Positions 52,642 to 61,545 of a stretch of 64,000 bases of DNA are shown one piece after another (positions within the stretch are counted from its first letter, which is position 1; every line of letters begins with the position of its first letter). Source of the stretch: Natronorubrum aibiense. Lineage in GTDB: Archaea > Halobacteriota > Halobacteria > Halobacteriales > Natrialbaceae. A program made the position numbers and the translations under genes. Location of the stretch: the NCBI RefSeq assembly GCF_009392895.1, contig NZ_CP045488.1:1364001-1428000 (forward strand). The letters run 5' to 3'. The notes beneath the pieces were generated by a model. That model made no database searches. It had not been told where the DNA came from and was given only the letters and a program-made list of their open reading frames with translations.

Positions 52642-54510
52642 CTAGTTACTTGTGATTAATTTGGCTTCGTCATTATTATAGACCACATCTCCAGCTGGTT
52701 TCGGCAGCGGTCCGTGCACTCCAAATGTGCGGCTATCATATCTCATATAATAAGCATTACTGTCCGTAGTCACATATGATCTATGGATATAAATACGATC
52801 AATATTCGGATTCAATTCCCCCCCATCAGGATAGTACGTATATATTTCTGCTTTATCATCATAGTGTCGATCAATAATCCGTACTGCTAGATTATCTCCA
52901 ACGATTGTTCTATCACCTTGATATTCGATCGCAGATGTATATGCATGATTCTCTGCACTTGTCATTGCATATCGTTCTGCGCCTGGAGCATCAAAAACGG
53001 GGTCATCAAGAGCCCCCATAAAGTTGAATGACATGAAAACAACTACTGTAAGAACACCTATAATGAATAAACCAGTTTTGATGTACTCTGGGAATACACG
53101 TGGAACTGTAGATATAGCAGCATATACGCCCACCGCCGCAAAAATACTGAGAATAATATAGATGAATATAAACCATCTACGTGGAATCAAGAAATTTAGT
53201 CCGACTATTGGCCCTCCAAATGAAAACGCGAAAAGCGTTCCCAATGCCATTCCTAATGGAATCGCGATCATCAACGATCGTCGAGTATTAGCCCTTAGCC
53301 ACGTCAACCCGCCAAGTATCCCCAGGCCAGTGAGCAATCCAACCCCGATTGTATGTTCTATTGTAAGTGCATTTGACCCTCCAAGAACAGCATTTTCGAA
53401 ATCAGGGAGAACAGCGCTCCTTGAACCTGCATTCTGTATATTTGCAACAAAACGTATAACTAGAGTTTGTAGGAAGGACAGATCACTGTTAATACCGAAT
53501 CGTGTTACCAGCCAATCCAAAATGATTAGGCATCCTACTATTAATGTGACATAGCTGGTTCGGATAGGTGAATAGTCCGTAATAGCCAAGTATGATATGT
53601 AAAATACGAATATAGTAACAAATGTAATAAAAAACGATATCTGATGTGAAAACATAAGTGCGATCACAGAACTGATCACCAGCATCAAAAATCGATCTGA
53701 GTTAGTTTGCGTAAATTGAAGGAAAGAGTAGATTGTCATAGTAAAGAAGATAGTTCCCAGAGTCGTTGAGACCGGCATGACCGACCAAGAGATTGTATAA
53801 TCTGAGATGCTGTATAAAAACCCAGCAAGCAATCCAACCTGGCTAGACCAATAGCGAACAGTAATTGAATAAACGAGAACTGTTGGCACGAGTACTAAAG
53901 CAACACCGCTTATAACAAATGCAGTAGCTCTGATCGGGAGATTGAGAATATGGCTCCCCGTTGCTGTCAATATATGGTAAAATGGGGCAAACCAATACTG
54001 TGATGGGGCAAGTGGAGCAAGTGTGCCGGCTGAAGCAATCTCTCCGGCTACTCGATTATGATAGAGTGAGTCAATTCCAATTTGAATGGCACTTGAATAA
54101 TATATCTGTACTCGGTGGAGTATACCAACTATACATAACCCTCCCAGGCTTATAATATCTGATGAATCGCTTAGAAACAACAAGAGGACGACACCATACA
54201 GGGCTATAATACTGCCATGGATCGCTGTTGTTCGTGTGTAGCCTGCATCTTGAAAGAGTACTATTGATACTGCAATAAGCAAAAACAGGCAAGTTATTAC
54301 AAGACGTACAGGAATTCTAATAGAAATAGATAATTCAGGACGGTCAGAAGATATAAAATAAACTACTGCTGCTAGGGTAATTGCAGGGGAAAGGACAATT
54401 GTATATGGATTTGTTATTTTAGTGGAAATAATCATTCCAACTAATCCAATAGAAAAGATACCTATTGCTGGGAGTTGTGTCTGGATGACTTTTTCCAGAC
54501 TTACATTCAT
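52642..54510 (-). CDS. Large multi-TM membrane protein (glycan polymerase / GT-C-like)
   Basis: 622 residues with about 13-14 hydrophobic helices over residues 10-500 and a soluble C-terminal domain (about 505-622) rich in Tyr and Asp. An extracytoplasmic loop after the third or fourth helix carries polar residues (HNRVAGEIASAGTLAPLAPS), as in GT-C glycosyltransferases and Wzy polymerases; a strict catalytic motif is not visible. It lies downstream of the second sulfatase-like gene, 42 bases apart and likely co-transcribed. Role in assembly of the island glycan is inferred from context. Confidence 0.75.
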   Translation of the reverse strand: MNVSLEKVIQTQLPAIGIFSIGLVGMIISTKITNPYTIVLSPAITLAAVVYFISSDRPELSISIRIPVRLVITCLFLLIAVSIVLFQDAGYTRTTAIHGSIIALYGVVLLLFLSDSSDIISLGGLCIVGILHRVQIYYSSAIQIGIDSLYHNRVAGEIASAGTLAPLAPSQYWFAPFYHILTATGSHILNLPIRATAFVISGVALVLVPTVLVYSITVRYWSSQVGLLAGFLYSISDYTISWSVMPVSTTLGTIFFTMTIYSFLQFTQTNSDRFLMLVISSVIALMFSHQISFFITFVTIFVFYISYLAITDYSPIRTSYVTLIVGCLIILDWLVTRFGINSDLSFLQTLVIRFVANIQNAGSRSAVLPDFENAVLGGSNALTIEHTIGVGLLTGLGILGGLTWLRANTRRSLMIAIPLGMALGTLFAFSFGGPIVGLNFLIPRRWFIFIYIILSIFAAVGVYAAISTVPRVFPEYIKTGLFIIGVLTVVVFMSFNFMGALDDPVFDAPGAERYAMTSAENHAYTSAIEYQGDRTIVGDNLAVRIIDRHYDDKAEIYTYYPDGGELNPNIDRIYIHRSYVTTDSNAYYMRYDSRTFGVHGPLPKPAGDVVYNNDEAKLITSN

Positions 54511-54552
54511 ACCATTATATATACGATTACTATGGTATATACTCTCGGTTTT

Positions 54553-55944
54553 TCACTGGAGATAACCTAAATCTCGAAGTTGATCTTTCATTTCAATGTT
54601 AAATTCAGCAGTTTGTTGATTACCAATTGGCTTTCCATACTCCATCATCCAATCCTCGTATTCTTCTTCTAATTCCTTTATGACCTCTGGGTTAGAAGTA
54701 GATACATCAGTGTCTTCATCTGGGAGTGAATATAATTCGGTTGTTTCATCCGATACCTGGAACTTCCACTCTTTAGTTCTCAGACTCGTAAGGTCTTCCC
54801 TATGGAATTGACTATCTGGAAAATTTGAATTATAGCTTGTAATCTCATTTAGGAGTGATTCAATATGAGTACCTCCTTCTTGAGTTATTGCTATTTCCCG
54901 TGGTTGTTTTCGAATGTCTAACCCGATTGGTACGGAATGATCTACCCCACATTCTGAACAGAGTATCTGCATCAGGTCTGCAGGCTGTACAAGTGAATCA
55001 CCCAACGGCTCATTGAGGCCATTCACAATTAGCGGAACATTTGTCACAGGATTGTTTATATCAATTACATGTGATAGTAATCCTTTCTCCCCGAAGTATT
55101 CCCCATGGTCTGCGGTTATAACTATGATTGGATTATCTAGCATTTGATGGGCGTACTCAACAAGTTCTCCAACCAAGTGATCAACATATGCCACACAAGT
55201 GTCGTACATTACACGGAGAGCTTTCCATTCTTCAGTAGTATACATATCCGATTCCGATATTTTTTCATGCAGATTGATGGCCATATCTAAACTAAGGTCA
55301 ATAGCATCATCTATCTCAAACGGCAGTTCGTCATCAAAATAGTCCCGCCAAGCAAGTGGGGGAACGTATGCAAAATGTGTATCTCCATGATGAAGATACA
55401 AAAACAGCGGATCATCGTCTTTGGCCTTTTCTTTGATATGATCTTTAGCAATAATATTGATTGGATAGCCTGTACATTGTTGATTAGTATCGAGAGTGAA
55501 TCCACCAGAGTGATTCCGGAAATTGGAGGCCCAACGGATAAGACCCTTGAAACCGACTTCCTTGGTTAAGTTTGATTTTGATAAGTAATGGAAATGATCA
55601 AATCCACGGTCAAGTCCTGTCTGAGGACTGAATTGTGCCACTGGAGATATGCCTGCTGTTTGGTAACCTGCTTCACGAAAAGCTTCAGGGATGGTCTCTA
55701 TTTCATTGGGCAAAGCTGAATCAGAATCCCATGTTTGGTGCGCTGATGGGGGTAAGCCAGTAAGAATTGATGCACTGGCGGGACGGGTCCAGATTGCGTG
55801 TGAGTGACAATATGGAGACCAATCTCCTTCATTAGCAATCTTAGACAGATTTGGCGTTGTCTCCCGAGGAGCCTCCCCTACAGAGACATGGTCTTGCCTA
55901 AGACTTTCCAAAGTGATCCAAATAACATCTCGTTTAGTCATCAA
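54553..55944 (-). CDS. Second sulfatase-superfamily hydrolase/transferase
   Basis: 463 residues. The fold starts DVIWITLESLRQDH, with Glu13 at the position of the usual first metal Asp. The nucleophile stretch SHAIWTRPASASILTG has Thr53 in place of Cys/Ser. Further metal motif TADHGEYFGEKG near the middle. The C-terminus ends in DQLRDLGYL, and the other sulfatase-like protein ends similarly (DQLAALGYLE), so the two are related despite modest similarity. No signal peptide. Probably acts on cytoplasmic glycan intermediates or lipids. Confidence 0.85.
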   Translation of the reverse strand: MMTKRDVIWITLESLRQDHVSVGEAPRETTPNLSKIANEGDWSPYCHSHAIWTRPASASILTGLPPSAHQTWDSDSALPNEIETIPEAFREAGYQTAGISPVAQFSPQTGLDRGFDHFHYLSKSNLTKEVGFKGLIRWASNFRNHSGGFTLDTNQQCTGYPINIIAKDHIKEKAKDDDPLFLYLHHGDTHFAYVPPLAWRDYFDDELPFEIDDAIDLSLDMAINLHEKISESDMYTTEEWKALRVMYDTCVAYVDHLVGELVEYAHQMLDNPIIVITADHGEYFGEKGLLSHVIDINNPVTNVPLIVNGLNEPLGDSLVQPADLMQILCSECGVDHSVPIGLDIRKQPREIAITQEGGTHIESLLNEITSYNSNFPDSQFHREDLTSLRTKEWKFQVSDETTELYSLPDEDTDVSTSNPEVIKELEEEYEDWMMEYGKPIGNQQTAEFNIEMKDQLRDLGYLQ

Positions 55945-56129
55945 TCAATATTATCATCTTACTATTATAAACGTGTTCAATCACGATATTCGGATATGGT
56001 AGCCAGATAGCTTCACTTAATAATTATATTGAATGCGTATACCAAGCAGCCCGTTCAATTGACTGTTATGAACGCCTTTGTTTTTGTAGTCGCTCTGTAG
56101 TTTGATTACGGTTCCTGGGATAACCAACG

Positions 56130-56632
56130 CCGATCCATCATCCATTCAGACCGATCGTGTCGATCGTCCGCCTACTTGGATCAACGAGTCAATCACCTCG
56201 CTGAGTTCGTACTCGCCGTGATCGCTCGGTTGGATGAGGTGCAGGCGTGGTAGATCACCGGTGTGAATGTGTAGAAGCCGGTCATCACGAGGTTTGATGG
56301 CGGGTCACCGGACTTCTTGACAACGTCCGTGCTCTCGCCGAACTTGTTGGTGTCACAGACGCCGTAGCGCGGCGCTTCGTCCCACGGTACTTCCTCGACG
56401 AGGTATACGGCGTCCGCGCGCTTCTCATAGGAATCAGCGTGGATATTCGGAAGTTCTCACGAGGAAAACAGCCTACTGAGAAAACCACACGACGAGAAAA
56501 ACTATGAACTAATCTGCTGATCCCTATCAGCCTGCCGGCGGACGACTCCTCATGCTTTGCCTGGAAGGTTTTGTCGCCGAGGATCAGCATGAAGTCGCCG
56601 ATGTGCTCCTTGACGGGGATGAGCGTGTCGAG
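56130..56632 (-). pseudogene. Decayed copy of the aglF-like nucleotidyltransferase gene
   Basis: This stretch aligns on the minus strand with about 60770-61160, the C-terminal two thirds of the aglF-like gene (codons for VMTGFYTF, SRYGVCDTNKYGEI-like and FMLILGDN are recognisable). It is broken by stop codons and small indels, and by about 95 unrelated bases inserted near 56437-56530. The 5' third is missing beyond 56632, where the IS630 flank begins. It is the right-hand partner of the small fragment at 40103. Confidence 0.82.
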
Positions 56633-56664
56633 CGACTCGCCTCAAGACCTACGCGCGCAACCTA

Positions 56665-57868
56665 GTGTTCTGTCAAACCCCATCCTCTAAGGCTATTATT
56701 CTAGCCGTCGTCTATGATGCAGTTATCCAGGGAGAATCATGACACGGAAGAAGTATATCGTTGATCTCAGCGAGGAAGAGCGCGCCGAGTTGAAGACTCT
56801 CCTCTCAGCAGGAGAGGAGAGAGTGCGAAAGCTCACCCGAGCACGGATCTTGCTGAGGGCCGACGACGGCTGGTCAGATCCACAGATCAGCGAGGCGCTG
56901 GACTGTAGCCCCGCTACCGTCCAGCGCACACGGAGGCGCTTCTTCGAAGAAGGGCTTGCGGCGGTGGATCGCCGCAAGCCCGATCGTGTCTATGAACGCA
57001 AACTAACGGTGCTGCAGAAGCCCGACTCGTTGCATTGGCGTGCAGCCAACCACCCATGGGGCACTCTCGATGGACGCTTCGGCTTCTCGCCGACGAACTC
57101 GTTAAACTCGAGGAGATCGACGTTGAGTCGATCTCCCACGAGACGGTTCGGCAGGTTCTAAAAAAACGACCTGAAACCGTGGAAATCGAGCCACTGGGTG
57201 ATTCCACCCGAGAACAACGCTGATTTCGTCGCACGAATGGAGGACATTCTTGATCTCTACCACGAACCGTACGATCCTTTCCGTCCTGTCGTCTGTTTTG
57301 ATGAATGTCCTGTTCACCTTCGTGGTGATGGGAAGGCGTCCCTGCCCGCGAAACCGGGCAGGGACGCCCGCTACGACTATACTTACAAACGCAACGGAAC
57401 ACGCAACCTCTTCGTATACTCTGAACCGCTTGTTGGCTGGCGGGAGATAACCGTCACCAACCGCCGCACAAAACAAGACTGGGCGAACGCGATGCACGCA
57501 CTGGTCGAACAGTATCCTGATGTGGAGATTATTCGCGTTGTCTTAGATAATTTGAACACACACCGACCAGGAGCACTGTACGAGACGTATCCGCCGGCTG
57601 AAGCCCGGCGGATACTCGAACGGCTCGAGTTTCACTTCACTCCGGTTCACGGAAGCTGGCTCAACATGGCTGAAATAGAGATCATCGTTCTCACCCGTCA
57701 ATGCCTTGATCGCCGAATTCCGGATGCAGCGACACTCCGTTCGGAGGTCGCTGCATGGGTAAGTGATCGAAACGAGAAGAGTTCTCAAATTGAGTGGCAA
57801 TTCACGACTGAAGACGCTCGCACCAAACTCTATCGACTCTATCCATCAATTGACGATTGACAGAACAC
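56665..57868 (+). mobile_element. IS630-family insertion sequence (about 1.2 kb)
   Basis: A 12-base perfect terminal inverted repeat GTGTTCTGTCAA (56665-56676) / TTGACAGAACAC (57857-57868) borders the element, and a TA dinucleotide follows both ends (56663-56664, 57869-57870), the target duplication usual for IS630. The flanks do not join into one gene: nucleotidyltransferase debris on the left, an ISH8-type transposase on the right. That means DNA was lost or rearranged beside it. The single transposase gene is frame-disrupted, so the copy is probably inactive unless a frameshift is programmed. Confidence 0.9.
56739..57860 (+). pseudogene. IS630-family transposase, frame disrupted twice
   Basis: The N-terminal helix-turn-helix (LTRARILLRADDGWSDPQIS, CSPATVQRTRRRFFEEGL) is read in the first frame until about 57005, where one base is missing. 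The next part (GAAEARLVALACSQPP, LADELVKLEEI) is in another frame to an A7 run near 57160. After it, the original frame returns with the DDE domain: VVCFDECPVHLRG (Asp 1), IIRVVLDNLNTHRPG (Asp 2) and PVHGSWLNMAEIEI (Glu). The two changes compensate, so only the middle 50 residues are out of frame. All catalytic residues are intact. Confidence 0.85.
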
Positions 57869-57870
57869 TA

Positions 57871-58600
57871 GGTCGAACAACACGAGGCGTTTTTCAAGCC
57901 ATGATCCTGTCTTGAACAGGGTGCTGTCGTGTGCTTTCTCGTCGGTAACGTCGATCCGTCCAATCGTCTGCTCGGTGCATTGTGGAGCAGGTGGAGCTTG
58001 AGTAATCGGGGTTTGGTTTGAATACTCGTTTCGGAAGCGTTCGCTCGAGTCGTCGGATCCGAATAGCGTACCGGCGTAGCCACGATTCAGAAGTGACGCA
58101 GACCACTCTCGCTCCAGCCTGCTCCTCGTGGCGGGCTTCGAACTGATCTGTGAGAAATTCGTGTAACCGTAACACCGTTCCATCAGCGATCTCACATCTC
58201 TAAATCGGTCGATATCAACGTCAACAGCGTCAGGAACAGCGACCTCGTCGAGCACGGTCTCGACGAGGTCGCGGAGGTACTCCGCGAACGTCGGCGTCAA
58301 CCGCTGATAGAACCCTCCCGGTGAAATCGTCTCATCGGCAGTATAGTTGTAAGATCGTCTGAAGCCGGCGAGTGTTCGGCTTTCGACTCCGGCGAAGCCG
58401 AACACGAATGCCCAGACGAAGGCAAGGATCTGGAGCTTGCGGTCACGTTCGACCACGCTGAGTTTCTCGGCGTGCTCTTCGAGGAACTCAGAGGGAAACA
58501 GTGTAGTGAGCCGACGCATAATCCGAGGTGAGGAGGTTTCGTTGTGCACACTCGAGACCTCCTCATTCCTTCCGAAAAGTAGCCTCGATAAGCCGCCGCT
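57871..58600 (-). pseudogene. ISH8-type (IS4 family) transposase, truncated
   Basis: The minus-strand frame from 58549 encodes the typical N-terminus MRRLTTLFPSEFLEEHAEKL, DRKLQILAFVWAFVFGFAGV and TISPGGFYQRLTPTFAEYL of ISH8-group transposases. A one-base loss after FRDV (near 58200) shifts the frame, and about 110 foreign bases interrupt it near 58008-58117. The gene is cut off after LVLFDL by the IS630 end at 57868. The catalytic C-terminal half is gone. Its outer end abuts the stop codon of the epimerase gene at 58621. Confidence 0.85.
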
Positions 58601-58620
58601 GTCATGCGGTTCTCGCTTAA

Positions 58621-59562
58621 CTAAAGACGGATGTTGACCAGCGCTTTAGCGACTCGTCGAACGGAGTCATCACTACTGAGCGATGGCTTCCAACCAAGTG
58701 CACCCAGTTTCTCGATGGACAACCTCATTTTTGGAATGTCGCCTGTCCATCCCCGATCACCACCAGTGTATTCGTAGTGAGGATCGAGCACCATCTCTTC
58801 GCTCACTATATCGGCAATACGATCGACAGACGTTGTCGTCTCTGTTCCCAGGTTGTAGGTGTGCATCGGCCCGCTGGATTCAGAAGCACGTTCGAGAACG
58901 TACCGAATCGCTTCCACACACTCCTCGACGTGCATATAGGACTTTGCCTGTCGGCCATTACCGAGGATCGTCAACACTTCAGGATTCTCGTCGAGTTTCT
59001 CCACGAAATCGGGAATCACACCAGCCCCAAACCGCGGACCAACAACATTTGCGAACCGGAAGTTCCAGACGGTAAAGCCGTGAGAATGAGCGTAGACTGA
59101 TAGAATCGATTCCTCCGCGAGTTTCGCGGCCCCATAGGTGCTAATCGGCTCGAGGGGCGCGTAATCTTCTGGCGTCGGCCGCGGAGCTTCCCCGTACACC
59201 GTCGAGGATGACGTGAACGCGATCTTGTCGACGTCCACTTCGTCCATTCGAGCGAGAAGCGATTGGGTCATCCCGACGTTCGCATCGAACTGCGCCCGTG
59301 GATCGTCACTGTTGACGTATTTATCGGCTGCTGCACAGTGGAACACTGCATCGAGGTCTTCTGTAACGACGTGCTCGAGTGTTTCTCGTTTCGAAAGATC
59401 TCCTTGAACGAATTCGGCGGTTTCGGGGACGGATTCGTGAACTCCGTTCGAGAGGTCATCGACGACGACGACATCGTTATGTTCGACGAGCTGGTGAGTC
59501 AGTTCAGATCCAACAAGTCCCGCACCACCGGTCACGAGGAGACGACAGTCTTCTAGATGCAT
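58621..59562 (-). CDS. NAD-dependent nucleotide-sugar epimerase/dehydratase (GalE-like)
   Basis: 313 residues, an extended SDR. The NAD motif VTGGAGLVGSELTHQLVEHN is N-terminal, the catalytic Ser in FTSSSTVYGEA, and YGAAK as the YxxxK motif. FRFANVVGPRFG marks the substrate-binding segment. C4-epimerisation of UDP-glucose or UDP-GlcNAc is most likely; dehydratase activity cannot be excluded. It is divergent from the nucleotidyltransferase gene at 59668. ISH8 debris begins within a few bases of the stop, but length and C-terminus look normal. Confidence 0.9.
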   Translation of the reverse strand: MHLEDCRLLVTGGAGLVGSELTHQLVEHNDVVVVDDLSNGVHESVPETAEFVQGDLSKRETLEHVVTEDLDAVFHCAAADKYVNSDDPRAQFDANVGMTQSLLARMDEVDVDKIAFTSSSTVYGEAPRPTPEDYAPLEPISTYGAAKLAEESILSVYAHSHGFTVWNFRFANVVGPRFGAGVIPDFVEKLDENPEVLTILGNGRQAKSYMHVEECVEAIRYVLERASESSGPMHTYNLGTETTTSVDRIADIVSEEMVLDPHYEYTGGDRGWTGDIPKMRLSIEKLGALGWKPSLSSDDSVRRVAKALVNIRL

Positions 59563-59667
59563 ACACCACAGATTCTATAGCTACTGTATGTGTTTTCCGG
59601 TGTCTCACTGGCTAGATAGATCGGTTAATCAAGAAAGTTTATCTGGGTTAAATATCATGTCTGGGGT

Positions 59668-60672
59668 ATGGATGCTATCGTTCTCGCTGGCGGATACGCA
59701 ACCCGACTCTGGCCGATCACGAGACGCCGGCCGAAGATGTTTCTCCCGATCGACGGCACCACGGTGATTGACCGGATCTTCGAAGAACTTGAGGCCGACG
59801 ACCGAATCCAGGACGTCTACGTCTCGACGAACACGGCCTTTGTCGATGAGTTCGAATCCCATCTTACCGACCGTCCATACAAGAAACCCACCCTTTCGGT
59901 CGAAGAGACGACTCACGAAAACGAGAAACTCGGTGTCGTCGGTGCGCTTGCCCAGCTGGTCGAACGGGAGGGACTCTCCGAGGACACGCTGATCATCGCG
60001 GGTGACAACTATATTAGCTTCGATGTCGGGGATTTCATCGATCATTTCGAGTCTCACGGCACGCCGACGATCGCCGCCTACGACGTCGGCACGCCGGAAA
60101 ACGCCACCCAGTATGGGGTCGTCGACGTGGAAGACGGCCGCGTCGTCGACTTCGAGGAGAAACCCGACGACCCAGAGAGTTCGCTGATCTCGATCGCCTG
60201 CTACGGCTTCCCCGCCGAGGCACTCGACCTCCTCGAGACGTACCTTGAGAACGGTAACAATTCGGACGAGCCCGGCTGGTTCCTCCAATGGCTTCAGGCT
60301 CGCAAACCAGTTCACGCCTTCTCGTTCGATGGTGCATGGTTCGACATCGGAACGCCGGGGTCGTACCTCGATGCAATCTGCCACCATCTCGAGGGTAGCT
60401 CCTCAATCGCTTCTTCTGCACGAATCAAGAACAGCCAAATCGGAGAGAACGTTCTCATTATGGAAGGTGCAGAAGTTGTCGATGCGACGATCGAGCGGGC
60501 TGTCATCTTTCCGGGGACGACCATCACGGACGCATCTGTTCGAAACAGCGTCCTCGATGAAGCGAGTGTCGTGGAAGGGGTCGATCTCGACGGTGGCGTA
60601 ATCGGATCGCATACGAAACTTCGGGATAAGCAATCGCAAAAGCGAACCGAACAGGCTCCCGAGATCGTATAA
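59668..60672 (+). CDS. Sugar-phosphate nucleotidyltransferase with C-terminal beta-helix
   Basis: 334 residues. N-terminal AIVLAGGYATRLWPITRRRP and the metal motif IIAGDNYISFD, then EEKPDDPESSLISIACYGF. After about residue 240 come short left-handed helix repeats (ARIKNSQIGENVLIMEGAEV) but without an acetyltransferase-length helix. It is related to glucose-1-phosphate uridylyl/thymidylyltransferases. It converges with aglF (18-base gap) and is divergent from the epimerase gene, making a sugar-nucleotide gene block. Confidence 0.9.
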   Translation: MDAIVLAGGYATRLWPITRRRPKMFLPIDGTTVIDRIFEELEADDRIQDVYVSTNTAFVDEFESHLTDRPYKKPTLSVEETTHENEKLGVVGALAQLVEREGLSEDTLIIAGDNYISFDVGDFIDHFESHGTPTIAAYDVGTPENATQYGVVDVEDGRVVDFEEKPDDPESSLISIACYGFPAEALDLLETYLENGNNSDEPGWFLQWLQARKPVHAFSFDGAWFDIGTPGSYLDAICHHLEGSSSIASSARIKNSQIGENVLIMEGAEVVDATIERAVIFPGTTITDASVRNSVLDEASVVEGVDLDGGVIGSHTKLRDKQSQKRTEQAPEIV

Positions 60673-60690
60673 CGTCGAACGATCTAACGG

Positions 60691-61434
60691 TCAGTCACTA
60701 ACTGCTTCGGTAACGTCTCCATCGACGTCCTGTAGCCGCTGTTCGGCTTCATCCCGATCCTCTGGATATCCGACATCGATCCGCCAGCCATCAAGACCGA
60801 TCGCGTCGATTGTCCGTCCGCTTTGAATCAGCAGGTCGATCGCCTCACTGATCTCATACTCGCCGCGATTGGAGGGTTGAACGAGATGGCAGGCGTTGAA
60901 GATCGCCGGCGAGAACGTATAGAAGCCGGTCATCACTAGGTTCGACGGCGGCTCCTCGGGTTTCTCGACGACATCCGTGATCTCACCATACTTGTTAGTG
61001 TCACAGACCCCATATCGGGAGGCTTCGTCCCACGGCACCTCTTCGACGAGGAAAGCAGCGTCCGCACGTTCTTCTTCTTGTCGACGGACGACGTCCTCGA
61101 GGTTCGCCTGGAAGATGTTGTCGCCGAGAATCAGCATGAAGTCGTCGTCGATGTGTTCTTCGACGGTTAACAGTGCATGGGCGAGCCCCTTCTGTTCGCG
61201 CTGATGGGTGTATGTGATCGGAACACCGCGGTACTCATCACCGTAGTGATCGATAACTTTCTCTTTGAGATAGCCCACGACGAGAACGAACTCCTCCGCG
61301 CCGAGATCGACGAGCTGGTCGAGACAGTGTGTCAGAATCGGTTTCCCGTCGACTTCGACCATTCCCTTGGGTTTATCTTCCGTCAGCGGCCGCAGACGCG
61401 TCCCCTCTCCTGCAGCAAGAACGACTGCTTTCAT
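60691..61434 (-). CDS. aglF: Glucose-1-phosphate uridylyltransferase-type nucleotidyltransferase (AglF-like)
   Basis: 247 residues, closely matching the AglF pattern of the Haloferax N-glycosylation pathway: AVVLAAGEGTRLRPLTEDKP, HQREQKGLAHALLTVEEHID, MLILGDNIFQANLEDVV and IDAIGLDGWRIDVGYPEDRD. AglF makes UDP-glucose from glucose-1-phosphate and UTP, feeding AglM. Here aglM lies divergently, 111 bases away. Two decayed fragments of the same gene type (40103-40175 and 56130-56632) flank the island, so this is the surviving copy. Confidence 0.92.
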   Translation of the reverse strand: MKAVVLAAGEGTRLRPLTEDKPKGMVEVDGKPILTHCLDQLVDLGAEEFVLVVGYLKEKVIDHYGDEYRGVPITYTHQREQKGLAHALLTVEEHIDDDFMLILGDNIFQANLEDVVRRQEEERADAAFLVEEVPWDEASRYGVCDTNKYGEITDVVEKPEEPPSNLVMTGFYTFSPAIFNACHLVQPSNRGEYEISEAIDLLIQSGRTIDAIGLDGWRIDVGYPEDRDEAEQRLQDVDGDVTEAVSD

Positions 61435-61545
61435 TAGAACGGTACTATCAGTATGATCGTAAATTCTTTTTGGTAACCTTGTGCCTCGGGATGGTTGTCA
61501 CTTCGATCACAAGGATAATCCGTTCTCACTGAGCGACATCAGATA

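Noticed and set aside
59629-60387. Minus-strand 252-codon frame
   Set aside because: Shadow of the sugar nucleotidyltransferase at 59668; the plus strand has all family motifs.
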